From positions 1-22,534 of the IMG/VR virus record IMGVR_UViG_3300025133_006240: a stretch of DNA of 22,534 nucleotides. One strand, given 5' to 3'. Positions 5,489-12,726 of the stretch are shown here, piece after piece; the stretch's first letter is position 1, and the number at the start of each line of letters is the position of its first letter. A program made the position numbers and the translations under genes. The notes beneath the pieces are model-generated. The model did no database searches and had not been told where the DNA came from. It saw nothing but the letters and a program-made list of their open reading frames with translations. Origin of the DNA: a virus.

Positions 5489-6718
5489 CTACGCCTCCGC
5501 GACGAGGATCCGGCCTCCGCCCTTCCGGGCCTGCTCCAGCCCCTTGGCCAGGATGCGCGCGCCGAACGCCTCCAGGTCCCGCTGCTTGATGAGGTCCTTC
5601 TCGTCCTGAGCCGCGAGGGTGATGGCGTCGACCAGGGACGCCAGCTTCTTGCCGGGGGTGACCGTCTCGTCCTGGAAGGCGTCCTTGGCCCGCTCCCGCT
5701 GGCCGGCGGTGAGGTCGTCGCCCCAGGCGTCCAGGAGGTCGAAGGCGTTGTCGATCCCGACCTCCGTGGCGGCCTTGTAGTTGTCGATCTGGCCGTTCGC
5801 CCGGACCCGAGCCGACTTGACCGCGTCCCCGATGCCGGCCTTGATCTTCTCCGCCCGGTCCTCCCCGCCCGTGTGGTTCCAGCGGTAGGACGTCCCCCCG
5901 TCCCCGTATCCGCCGAGCCCGTTGAGGCAGTGGGTGAAGTAGACCTTGTCGAGGACCCGGATGGCCGCGTTGCCGACCTCGCCGTTCCAGACCTCCAGCA
6001 TCGGGATGGGGAGGTTCAGCGTCGTGTCGTGGGACCCGGTGGGATTCTTGATCCTCCCGGTGAGCGGGTCGAACAGGATGGCGTCCTCCGGGTTGAGGAG
6101 GAGCCGGATCCGCATCAGATCGAGGGTGATGTGGGACTCGATGACGGGGAGGTCCCGCAGCTCCGGGGCGTCCAGGAACAGCTGGAGGACGTCCAGGTTG
6201 TCGATGACCGAGTAACCGCGTCCGCCGCCGGAGAGGACCGCCCGGATGGTGCGGAACTTCTGACCGGGGAGCTGGACGGTGCGGAGGAGGGAGGGGGCCT
6301 CCTGCCGCTGGAGGGCGTGGTTCCAGTTGACCTCGGCCAACTTCTGACCGTGCTCCCCCTGCTTCCGCTGATTCTCCAGGAACTTCGCCCCGCCCCCGCC
6401 GAGGACCTTGTATCCCATCTGGGAGAGGGCGGAGCCGGTGAAGCTCTCCGGGCTCTCCCAGGACCCGTCCGGGCGGCGGAAGGCCAACGCGGCCTTCCCG
6501 CCCTGGTAACGGAAGAAGCTCTGGTTGAGGGGGCGGTCCGTGTCCTGGGGGTCCAGGTCCGCGTGGATCTTGGCGACCGTCGAGTGGAGGTGATCGATGG
6601 ATCCGGGCTTGAGGGTGCCCCGCTCCTGCCTCTCGTCCAGGAGGGCTCGCGTGGTGAGGTAGGCGGGGGTGTCCTTGACGTCCAGGACCGTGGTGGGGGG
6701 GACGAGGTTTGCAGCCAT
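5489..6718 (-). CDS. DUF932-like phage protein (409 aa)
   Basis: The central segment RTIRAVLSGGGRGYSVIDNLDVLQ resembles the core of DUF932 phage/plasmid proteins, which share an R-x-LS-x(4)-Y-x(3)-DN pattern. The molecular function of that family is not established. N-terminal residues include a YQGGKAALAFRRPDGSW region. The C-terminal 120 residues are mainly helical and charged. ATG 6718 has the perfect leader GGAGAGAAGAAA. The gene appears to be its own transcription unit: a terminator lies upstream at 6926-6945 and a hairpin downstream at 5431-5467. Length is in the usual range for such proteins. Family call is moderate and function is unknown. Confidence 0.6.
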   Translation of the reverse strand: MAANLVPPTTVLDVKDTPAYLTTRALLDERQERGTLKPGSIDHLHSTVAKIHADLDPQDTDRPLNQSFFRYQGGKAALAFRRPDGSWESPESFTGSALSQMGYKVLGGGGAKFLENQRKQGEHGQKLAEVNWNHALQRQEAPSLLRTVQLPGQKFRTIRAVLSGGGRGYSVIDNLDVLQLFLDAPELRDLPVIESHITLDLMRIRLLLNPEDAILFDPLTGRIKNPTGSHDTTLNLPIPMLEVWNGEVGNAAIRVLDKVYFTHCLNGLGGYGDGGTSYRWNHTGGEDRAEKIKAGIGDAVKSARVRANGQIDNYKAATEVGIDNAFDLLDAWGDDLTAGQRERAKDAFQDETVTPGKKLASLVDAITLAAQDEKDLIKQRDLEAFGARILAKGLEQARKGGGRILVAEA

Positions 6719-6925
6719 TTTCTTCTCTCCGGTTTGGGCCTGAGCCCGGTGGGTTCCTCGCTGGGAGAAACCCAACGGGAGCGCCCAGCCTAGTACGAAA
6801 CGGGAGGGTATGGGAACGACGGGTAGAGGTTTTTTCTTGAGTAGTCCTGTCAGGTGCCCGCCACGTTGGAGGCCCCTGGTTTGCCGCTGGAGACGTCCGA
6901 GGGTCCCCAGCGGGGGAGTACACCC

Positions 6926-6945
6926 AAAAACCGCTCGGGCGGTTT
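6926..6945 (-). terminator. Rho-independent terminator on the minus strand
   Basis: On the minus strand AAACCGC-CCGA-GCGGTTT forms a perfect 7-bp stem with a 4-base loop, and the right arm runs into five consecutive T. This is the best intrinsic terminator in the window. It lies about 490 bases beyond the last gene of the replication operon (stop at 7437) and about 210 bases before the DUF932-like gene, so it separates the two. Confidence 0.7.
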
Positions 6946-7365
6946 CGCCTCTGCATACGACGTTCATGGTGGCGGCCCAGAGCCCCTGTCCCGGCGTGAG
7001 GTTTCTTCCGGCCTGGAGGGGGTCGTCTACGCCCCAGGAGGGCTGAACCGCCCGGAGCCCCTATCAGCCGACGCTGGCGGCTTCCTGCGGGGTGCGCGCG
7101 TGTCTGTCGGCCCGGAGGGGGTGGAAGGGCTCCAGGGCGGTTGTGGGTCGGTGGAAACGACTGATCACCGCGAAGCTCTGAGCCGACGCAGGAGGTGTTT
7201 TCACGGGCGAACCCTTCCGACCCCCCTATGTCGATTTTTGGAGGGCTCTGGCGTGGGCTCGTTTCCCGGCTCTCAGCGTGATTCTGAGCGGTTTTTGACC
7301 CCCTCAAGCTGTCCCCCTACCTAGAAACGGCAGGAAGGGAAAACCGCGCAAGTCGCCGGAAGTAA

Positions 7366-7380
7366 AGGGTTTTTCACCCT
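7366..7380 (-). terminator. Weak hairpin after the replication operon
   Basis: On the minus strand AGGGT-GAAAA-ACCCT is followed by TTACTT, about 57 bases after the stop at 7437. The stem is only 5 bp, so it could be a partial terminator; the stronger one is at 6926-6945. Confidence 0.3.
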
Positions 7381-7436
7381 CACCGATTTTCAAAAAGGGA
7401 CCGTTGCTGGTCTAGAAATTGGCTACCGACGCTGAA

Positions 7437-7940
7437 TCACGGCTTTTCGGATTCTGCGGACCGGGCGGCGAGGACGACCCGCAGGGCGGATTCTTGGTCC
7501 CGGAGGTCCTGGAGGAGGGCTCGGGTGCGGGGTCCATCCGGGATGTCTCCACCCGGCAGATCCAGGTAGGTGTCGGCCCACCTCTGCGCGGCGGAGTGCC
7601 AGATGGACGTGGGATCCGGGAGGCCCCCCTCGATGGTCTGGACCTTCTCGTTGGCGAGGAGGAACAGGTGGAGCGCGCGAGCCTTCCGGTGGAACGCGGC
7701 GAGCCTCCCCCATCGGATCGCGAGGGGCCTCTTGAGCCGGCCCTCCGACCAGACGAGGTCGGAGTTTCTGATGGGTTCCGGGGGGACGCTCAGACGGATC
7801 GTCCGGGCGTAGACCTTGGCAGCCCAGGAGGTCCACTCCGCCGGGGTGGGCTCCCTCCTCTCCGCCGCCGGCTCTCCCGACCGTCTGTAGGACACCAGCC
7901 GAAGCAGGAGGGCTCCGCCGGAGAGTTGGGGGTCCTTCAT
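7437..7940 (-). CDS. Hypothetical protein downstream of the helicase (167 aa)
   Basis: I do not recognise this protein. It starts MKDPQLSGGALLLRLVSY, is largely helical, and contains LAAFHRKARALHLFLLANEKV, the Trp-rich segment SIWHSAAQRWADTYLDLPGG, and a C-terminal helix ending RSAESEKP. ATG 7940 overlaps the helicase stop by 4 bases (ATGA), so it is translated from the same message and a replication accessory role is plausible. It is the last gene of that operon before the long noncoding stretch. Confidence 0.65.
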   Translation of the reverse strand: MKDPQLSGGALLLRLVSYRRSGEPAAERREPTPAEWTSWAAKVYARTIRLSVPPEPIRNSDLVWSEGRLKRPLAIRWGRLAAFHRKARALHLFLLANEKVQTIEGGLPDPTSIWHSAAQRWADTYLDLPGGDIPDGPRTRALLQDLRDQESALRVVLAARSAESEKP

Positions 7941-9271
7941 CGTCCGTCCGTCCAGGTGGGCGCTACGGGGCGCTGGGGGGCTTCGTAGTCCCGAAACCAG
8001 CCGTCGCCGGGTCGAAAGTGTGCCGGGATTGTGACGTGCGCGCGCCCGTTCCTCTGCTTCTCCAGGATGAGCTCAACCTTGTTGGGCTCCTTCGCCATCC
8101 GGTTGTAGGCGACCTCCCGGTAGACGAACAGGATGGAGTCCGCGTCCTGCTCCAGGGCTCCCGACTCCCGGAGGTCGGACGCGAGAGGTCGGCGGTCCTT
8201 CCGCGCGTCCACCCCCCGGTTCAGCTGGCTCAGGACGATCCCGCAGAGGCCGGAGGAGCCGCAGAGGGAGGAGAGGGCCTCGGAGGCGTTGGCGATCTCC
8301 TGCTCCCTGGAGTCCCTCCGGGGCAGGCGCATCTTCTGGAGGTAGTCCACGACGAAGGCGACAATGCCGTGGCGCGCGTGGGCGATGCGGATCGAGGAGA
8401 GCACCTCGGAGAGCGTCTTGGAGTGGTGATCCATCCAGAGCGGGACCCCCTCCCAGGAGGCCCTCGCCGTGTCCTCCCTCTCCTCGATGGAGCCCTCCCC
8501 CGCGACCGACGAGGAGTAGACCCGCTCGGCCAGGGAGTCCTCGCCCATCTCCACGCTGATGAACAGGACCGGGCCGTGCCTGTCCGCCATCCCCCGCGAG
8601 AGGGTGAGGGCCAGCTGCGTCTTTCCCATCCCCGGACGCGCCGCGATGAGCCCGTAGTGTCCGGGGTGGTACTTGAGGACCCGGTCCAGGGCGGGGAGCC
8701 CCGTCAACAGCTGGGGGTCCTTCTCCTCCCCCCGGCGGACCCTCCCCGCCCGGATGGTCGCCTTCTCCAGGAGCCGGGAGGCGGGGACAACCCCCTCCCC
8801 CCCGGAGGTCCGGGAGTGGACCTCCATCACCGCCCCCTCCAGGGCCTCCAGCATCTCCGCCGACGTCCCGCTTGCCTCGTGGATCGACTGCGTGAACGCG
8901 GTGGCTCGGAGGAGCGTCCGCCGCTTCCGGTACTCCCGGAGCGTATCCACGTAGACCTCCAGGTTGCCCCGCTTCGCCGGAACCCTGGAGAGGTTCCCGA
9001 CCGTGGCGGCGAGGAAGGAGAAATCCGGGAAGGGCCTCCCCGGTCCCAGGTTCCTCTCGTGGCGCTCCAGGACCGTCGCCTCGTCCGGCCCGGTCCCCCG
9101 CTGTCGGTCCAGGACCATCCCCGACCAGAAGGCCCGCATCGCGGATGATGAGAAGTCCTCCTCCAGTAGCCCCAGCGTGAGGGCCTCGTCTACGACTCCC
9201 GGATCCCGCAGCCCGAGCGCGACCACCGCGTGCTCAGACTGATCAGCTGTCTCTCGTCTCGTCCTCTCCAT
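7937..9271 (-). CDS. dnaB: DnaB-type replicative DNA helicase (444 aa)
   Basis: An N-terminal DnaB-N-like helical domain (residues about 10-130) is followed by the RecA-fold domain. Walker A ARPGMGKT is at 211-218, FISVEMGEDSLAER (237-250) matches the DnaB motif with the catalytic Glu, Walker B-like IVAFVVDYLQKM is at 303-314, and IVLSQLNRGVD is at 345-355. The arginine-rich end segment LILEKQRNGR is also present. It would unwind phage DNA as a hexameric ring, loaded by the initiator encoded two genes upstream. GGAGAGG lies 6 bases before ATG 9271. The coding region overlaps the upstream gene by 29 bases. Confidence 0.93.
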   Translation of the reverse strand: MERTRRETADQSEHAVVALGLRDPGVVDEALTLGLLEEDFSSSAMRAFWSGMVLDRQRGTGPDEATVLERHERNLGPGRPFPDFSFLAATVGNLSRVPAKRGNLEVYVDTLREYRKRRTLLRATAFTQSIHEASGTSAEMLEALEGAVMEVHSRTSGGEGVVPASRLLEKATIRAGRVRRGEEKDPQLLTGLPALDRVLKYHPGHYGLIAARPGMGKTQLALTLSRGMADRHGPVLFISVEMGEDSLAERVYSSSVAGEGSIEEREDTARASWEGVPLWMDHHSKTLSEVLSSIRIAHARHGIVAFVVDYLQKMRLPRRDSREQEIANASEALSSLCGSSGLCGIVLSQLNRGVDARKDRRPLASDLRESGALEQDADSILFVYREVAYNRMAKEPNKVELILEKQRNGRAHVTIPAHFRPGDGWFRDYEAPQRPVAPTWTDGR

Positions 9272-9596
9272 TCGGTCCCTCTCCTTCCGCCTCCGCCAGC
9301 TTCTCAGCTACGAAGGCGCGCGTGATGCGAAGGAGGATCGGCATCGCCGTCCGGGCCTCCGCGATGAAATGAGCGTCGGTCCGCGCGTCCCCGAGAAGCT
9401 CGGAGGCGTGGACCCCATCTGTCGTGATCAGCCAGTCGTGACCGTCCACCCCGGAGTTGCCGAGGGAGCCGATCAGCCAGTCCTTGCCGATGTCCTCTCC
9501 GGGCGTCGGCTTCCAAGGGGGCGTGGTGGCGCTCCTGGAGAGGGCCTCCCACTCATCGAGCTTCCGGGCCAGGGCTTCAAGCTGTCGTGCGTTCAT
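9243..9596 (-). CDS. Ead/Ea22-like small phage protein (117 aa)
   Basis: The core DARTDAHFIAEARTAMPILLR matches a short motif seen in many small phage proteins annotated as Ead/Ea22-like or unknown, whose function is unclear. It starts MNARQLEALARKLDEWEAL and ends with an acidic tail. ATG 9596 overlaps the stop of the initiator gene (ATGA), and the last 29 bases overlap the helicase gene, so all three are coupled. Confidence is high that it is a gene and moderate for the family label. Confidence 0.65.
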   Translation of the reverse strand: MNARQLEALARKLDEWEALSRSATTPPWKPTPGEDIGKDWLIGSLGNSGVDGHDWLITTDGVHASELLGDARTDAHFIAEARTAMPILLRITRAFVAEKLAEAEGEGPNGEDETRDS

Positions 9597-10759
9597 TGTC
9601 GGTCCTCCAGCCAGCGCAGGAGGGGCTGGGTGTCAGGTGGGGTTGGAATCCCGTCTCGGGCGCAGGCTGCCAGGAGGAGCCCCCCCTCCCGGACCTTGTC
9701 CAGGGAGGCGGCCTCATCAGCCCAGCGGAGGAGCCAGCGGTGGTGCTCATCCATCCACTCCTTCGTCGGGTTGTGGGTCCCGGAGGCGATCTTCGCGCCC
9801 CCCTGGCGCGCCTGGATGATCAGCCGGTCGAAGTGCTCCCGGACCTTCCCCCCGGAGAGGAGGTTGGGCCGCCAGAAACCGCTCTCGTCCCCCCGGTGCG
9901 CCCAGAGGATGACTGCGCGGACCTCCCCCTCGGTTGCCCCGTCGAGGCGCATCAGCCGCTCCAGGTCCCGCTCCCAGGTCAGAAGCTTCCCCTTGCCGTC
10001 GTACTTCTTCGCGATCCGGGGGGTGTGGGTTCGGATGGACTCCCGGAGGGCCTCCGCGAGCCTCCGCGCCTCCGGCCCGTAGCGGGGCGGAGACGTTCCA
10101 CTATCTCTCTTTGTTCCTCTTGTATCTTGCTCTTGTATAGGGGAAGGCTTACCCGAAGCCTTTCGGGAAGGCTTTCCCGTAGGACGCGGAGCCTGCTGAC
10201 CCCCCGGAGACGCCCTCCCAGAGGGGACGTCCGACCCCCCCTCGGAAGCCTTCCCGGAAGCCTCGGGGGTACCCTTTCGGGAAGCCTTTCGGGAAGGCTT
10301 TCGGGAAGGCTTTCGGAGTCCAGGAAAGGTGACGTCGAAGGCCCGGAGGAAGCTCTCCCCCCGGAGCCCCGCCCGGATCCCCGCCATCGCCTCCTCCCGG
10401 AGGTCCGTCTCCGGCAGTTCCAGGTAGGGGCCTCGCCAGGACTTCACGACGTTCGGGCTGGTCGGGGGGTTGTGGTTGATGGCTCGGGGGAGCCAGATGA
10501 GCGGAGGACGCTTCGACCTCTTGATGAGGCTTGCCTCCTCCAACTCCTCCACCAGCTGCTGGAGGACGTCGACCGGCCAGCCGAGCCCGTCCGCAAGAGC
10601 CCCCACCCCCGCGCTGAACAGCCCCGGAATAGGCCCCTGAACGGGTCCGGTCAGGAGGTAGATCCAGAGCGTCTGAGCGTTCGGCTCAGGGGCGGACAGC
10701 TCCCGAAAGCGCACGTCGGACCACAGGGTCCTGGTGACGAGGGAGTACCGGAGCCTCAC
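9593..10759 (-). CDS. Phage replication initiator / replisome-organiser-like protein (388 aa)
   Basis: The N-terminal 130 residues have the pattern of phage initiators with a winged-helix domain: RTLWSDVRFREL, LWIYLLTGP, IPGLFSAGVGALADGLGWPV, LIKRSKRPPLIWLPRAI and NPPTSPNVVKSW. A low-complexity basic linker of repeated KPSRKASRK-type units follows (about residues 146-215). A C-terminal domain then continues (KLLTWERDLERLMRLDGATEGEVRAVILWA), resembling a helicase-interaction domain. The gene order (HTH protein, initiator, small protein, DnaB) supports this role. The start is GTG 10759 with a GTGA overlap. The DNA of the linker contains 12-bp repeats next to an AT-rich stretch, as in initiators that carry their own origin. 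Confidence 0.75.
   Translation of the reverse strand: MRLRYSLVTRTLWSDVRFRELSAPEPNAQTLWIYLLTGPVQGPIPGLFSAGVGALADGLGWPVDVLQQLVEELEEASLIKRSKRPPLIWLPRAINHNPPTSPNVVKSWRGPYLELPETDLREEAMAGIRAGLRGESFLRAFDVTFPGLRKPSRKPSRKASRKGTPEASGKASEGGSDVPSGRASPGGQQAPRPTGKPSRKASGKPSPIQEQDTRGTKRDSGTSPPRYGPEARRLAEALRESIRTHTPRIAKKYDGKGKLLTWERDLERLMRLDGATEGEVRAVILWAHRGDESGFWRPNLLSGGKVREHFDRLIIQARQGGAKIASGTHNPTKEWMDEHHRWLLRWADEAASLDKVREGGLLLAACARDGIPTPPDTQPLLRWLEDRQ
10099..10320. other. Candidate replication origin inside the initiator gene
   Basis: Three full tandem copies and one partial copy of a 12-base unit CTTTCGGGAAG(G/C) start at 10274, 10286, 10298 and 10310, with another copy at 10160-10171. Next to them is the most AT-rich coding stretch of the region (10099-10140), which contains CTCTTGTAT twice, 13 bases apart (10117 and 10130). 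Iterons beside an AT-rich unwinding-type segment within the initiator gene is the arrangement of the lambda O/ori region. The repeats also encode the KPSR/KASR linker, so a purely protein-level cause is possible. Confidence 0.45.
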
Positions 10760-10977
10760 GGAAGGAGGCCCTCCGAGAAGTCCTCCAGGCCGGCCTTCTC
10801 CTCCGCCTCCTGGGCCTCCTTCTTGATCCAGGCATCGAGGGCTGCCGGCCTGACCCTCCACTTCCCGGCGAGCTTGAAGGCGGGGATGGCTCCCTGTTGG
10901 GCCATGGTGTACGCGGTGTTGTCCGACACCCCCAAGAGGGTCGCAACGTCACCGATTCTGAGCAGTTTGTCCGTCAT
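10756..10977 (-). CDS. Excisionase/MerR-type helix-turn-helix DNA-binding protein (73 aa)
   Basis: The sequence KLLRIGDVATLLGVSDNTAYTMAQQGAIPAFKLAGKWRV is the typical HTH_17/excisionase fold (first helix, recognition helix, then a wing with K-W-R-V), followed by a short acidic helix. It is the first gene of the leftward operon, so it may regulate the divergent promoters or help initiation; no integrase was seen that would make it an excisionase. GGAGACG lies about 6 bases before ATG 10977. Its stop overlaps the GTG of the initiator gene. Confidence 0.8.
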   Translation of the reverse strand: MTDKLLRIGDVATLLGVSDNTAYTMAQQGAIPAFKLAGKWRVRPAALDAWIKKEAQEAEEKAGLEDFSEGLLP

Positions 10978-11144
10978 TTGGTCGTCTCCGGGCGTCCGTT
11001 TCTCCCGGACGCACTTTCCCGACCCTACCCGGTCCGACCCTTCTCTTGCCGTCTCTTACTCCTTTCTACGGTCCCTTGACCTTTTGACCCTTCCCGTTGC
11101 AGTCTGTCCCCCCCGGAGGGTTCCGGGACCAACCAGGAGACTCG
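10978..11144. promoter_or_regulatory. Divergent control region between the left and right gene blocks
   Basis: The 167 bases between the HTH gene and the ParB-like gene must hold the start signals of both blocks, unless long read-through occurs. It contains a perfect 7-bp hairpin (GCGTCCG / CGGACGC, 10992-11012) close to the leftward start, two TTGACC direct repeats 8 bases apart (11076 and 11084), and the shared inverted repeat at 11110-11127. I cannot find a convincing -35/-10 pair, so the promoters may not be of the standard sigma-70 type. Confidence 0.5.
11110..11127. repeat. Shared leader inverted repeat, copy 2
   Basis: This 18-base element is identical to 5341-5358, with a CCCGGA-GGGT-TCCGGG core. 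It lies 18-35 bases upstream of ATG 11145, just before the AGGAGA ribosome site of the first rightward gene. Confidence 0.6.
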
Positions 11145-11780
11145 ATGAACGATCGGCAGGGTGAAGGTGAAGTGGCGGCGGTGTGGGTGGGGATCGGGGA
11201 TCTCGTCCCCTGGGCGGACAACCCCCGGATCAACTCGGACGCTGTTGCCGCCGTCGTGGAGAGCATCCGGCGGTTTGGCTTCTCCTCCCCGATCATCGCC
11301 AGGACGGCGGACTCTCAGGTCATCGCCGGCCACACCCGGCTTGAGGCCGCGAGGACCCTCGGGCTGGAAAAGGTCCCAGTGCGCTTCCTCGACCTCGATC
11401 CGGCAGACGCGAAGCTCCTCGCCGTCGCGGACAACCGCCTCGGGGAGGTTGCGGAGTGGGACGAGGAGGGGCTGGCAGGGATCCTCAAGGGGCTTTACAA
11501 CGAGGGACTCGTCCTGGACATCGGTGTCGCCGGCTTCACCGAGGCGGACCTGGAGGGCCTGTTCACCGCGCAGTTCGACCTCGACGTCGAGGACGTCCCC
11601 GACCCCTTCGCGGTCCCTCCTGCGGCGGACGAGGCTGTCTCCTTCACCTTCGGGGAGTACCGGGGCAGGGTGGACCGGGCGGTCTACCTCCACTTCACCG
11701 CCGAGTACGAGAAGCAGAAGGCTGCGGGGGACTCCCCGCCGATGCTCTCAGACGTGCTCAAGGGGTGGCTCGGTGTCTAA
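11145..11780 (+). CDS. ParB-like N-terminal domain protein (211 aa)
   Basis: Residues about 12-100 match the ParB/Spo0J N-terminal fold: VGIGDLVPWADNPRIN, then IRRFGFSSPIIARTADSQVIAGHTRLEAARTLGLEKVPVRFLDLD, with the diagnostic GHTRLEAA box at 62-69. The C-terminal half is acidic (DLDVEDVPDPFAVP) and unlike chromosomal ParB; there is no ParA gene nearby. Such stand-alone ParB-domain proteins are common in phages, next to or fused with DNA methyltransferases, as here. Partitioning is therefore less likely than a DNA-modification or regulatory role. AGGAGA lies just before ATG 11145. It is the first gene of the rightward block and overlaps the next gene by 8 bases. Confidence 0.85.
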   Translation: MNDRQGEGEVAAVWVGIGDLVPWADNPRINSDAVAAVVESIRRFGFSSPIIARTADSQVIAGHTRLEAARTLGLEKVPVRFLDLDPADAKLLAVADNRLGEVAEWDEEGLAGILKGLYNEGLVLDIGVAGFTEADLEGLFTAQFDLDVEDVPDPFAVPPAADEAVSFTFGEYRGRVDRAVYLHFTAEYEKQKAAGDSPPMLSDVLKGWLGV

Positions 11781-12726
11781 GAAAGCCCCCATCAGGGACC
11801 GCGTCGAAGCCTCTCAGAAGAAGCGGGCCGCGATGGTCGCCCGCCTCGGCTGCGTCCCCCACTCCGTCCTGAAGCTCAACCGGGGAGCCCTCTCCCGCTC
11901 GATGTTCTGCTACCAGCAGGAGCGCCCCGACCGCCGGGGAGGAACCGCCGCCTACACCGCCTCCATCGCCAACTACGGGAGCGAGGAGTCCGAGGAGGCC
12001 CAGCGCATCCGGGAGAAGGAGAAGATCGCGGGTGCCGGTTACTCCCGGAACCCGTCGAAGGACCGGATGGCGGCCAGCATCATGGCGGCGGAGCTGGTCG
12101 ACTTCTTCGCCCGGTACTACTCAGCCCCCGGAGAGGTCTACGTCGACCCCTTCATGGGCCAGGGCGTCCAACTCCAGGTGGCGTGGCTCCTCGGGATCCA
12201 CTACCGAGGGATGGACCTTTCGGAGGACTTCTTCGCCTACATCGAGGCAGTCCGCGACCGCCTCCTCGCCATCGCCCCGGACCGGAAGGACCCCCCGGAG
12301 GCACTGGTGCTCAACGGTGACTCCCGCTTCCTGGAGGGTATCCCGGACGGGGAGGGGGACTTCTGCTTCACGTCCCCCCCGTACTGGGACATCGAGTGGT
12401 ACGGGTCGGAGGAGGAGCAGTTGGGGACGGGTCAGACCTATGAGGACTTCCTCGCCGGCATGGAGGAGGTCGCCGTCGCCCTCCGGCGGAAGATGAAACC
12501 CGGAGCCTTCGCCGTGATCAACGTCAACGACTTCCGCCGGGGTGGCGACTTCTACCCCTATCACGCGGACACCATCTCCCTCTTCCGGCGGGCTGGCTGG
12601 AAGGTCCACGACATCTGGATCATCGAGGGACTCATCGGGGGCCTCCCCAAGGTGTTCGGCGTGAAGTCGAACACCGCCCGCATCGCCCCGAAGGTCCACG
12701 AGTACGGGCTGGTGTTCCGGGCATGA
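11773..12726 (+). CDS. SAM-dependent DNA adenine/cytosine-N4 methyltransferase (317 aa)
   Basis: The SAM-binding motif I VDPFMGQG is at 124-131, an acidic loop follows at GMDLS (146-150), NGDS is at 181-184, and the catalytic motif IV TSPPYW is at 200-205. The SPPY type signals N6-adenine or N4-cytosine methylation. The order, motif I before motif IV, is not the beta-class order common in small restriction-type enzymes. The N-terminal 95 residues (CYQQERPDRRGGTAAYT and on) form an extra domain that may recognise DNA. The start GTG 11773 lies inside the end of the ParB-like gene. The protein probably protects phage DNA from host restriction or marks it for packaging. No restriction enzyme gene accompanies it. 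Confidence 0.85.
   Translation: MSKKAPIRDRVEASQKKRAAMVARLGCVPHSVLKLNRGALSRSMFCYQQERPDRRGGTAAYTASIANYGSEESEEAQRIREKEKIAGAGYSRNPSKDRMAASIMAAELVDFFARYYSAPGEVYVDPFMGQGVQLQVAWLLGIHYRGMDLSEDFFAYIEAVRDRLLAIAPDRKDPPEALVLNGDSRFLEGIPDGEGDFCFTSPPYWDIEWYGSEEEQLGTGQTYEDFLAGMEEVAVALRRKMKPGAFAVINVNDFRRGGDFYPYHADTISLFRRAGWKVHDIWIIEGLIGGLPKVFGVKSNTARIAPKVHEYGLVFRA

Larger units (their letters stand above)
6719..7436. other. 718-base stretch without a convincing gene
   Basis: This is the longest non-coding stretch in the window. The part next to 6718 is a structured leader of the DUF932-like gene, with GGGTT/AACCC and CGCT/AGCG arms. A minus-strand terminator is at 6926-6945. The part between 6950 and 7436 is less GC-rich than the genes, with several T5/A5 runs, short repeats of AGCCGACGC (7066 and 7181) and a weak hairpin at 7366-7380. 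A plus-strand reading frame from GTG 6854 stays open to 7324, but it lacks a ribosome site and the codon bias of its neighbours. It may hold a noncoding RNA, a long 3' UTR or an origin. Confidence 0.5.

Noticed and set aside
7295-7323. TTGACC with a 17-base spacer to TACCTA on the plus strand
   Set aside because: The -10 hexamer matches the consensus at only two positions, and no plus-strand gene follows.
6854-7324. Possible plus-strand gene of 156 codons in the noncoding stretch
   Set aside because: It starts at a GTG without a ribosome site, has a weaker third-position GC bias than neighbours and a low-complexity Gly/Pro/Ser/Arg composition, and would be alone on the plus strand in the left block. 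It remains possible if homologues exist.
10139-10320. CRISPR array
   Set aside because: The repeats are 12-base tandem units without unique spacers of 25-40 bases, and no cas genes are present. The Cas4-like nuclease at 2436-3485 belongs to a phage recombination module.
10756-10977. Excisionase proper, implying a temperate phage
   Set aside because: The fold is excisionase-like, but I saw no integrase, attachment site or repressor. The protein is kept as a general HTH DNA-binding protein.
9587-11164. Long plus-strand open frame across the initiator gene and the control region
   Set aside because: It is antisense to the initiator and HTH genes, which are supported by conserved sequence and GTGA overlaps, and it crosses the divergent intergenic region.
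11145-11780. Plasmid-type ParABS partition system
   Set aside because: Only the ParB N-terminal domain is seen, with no ParA gene and no array of centromere-like repeats; association with the methyltransferase fits better.
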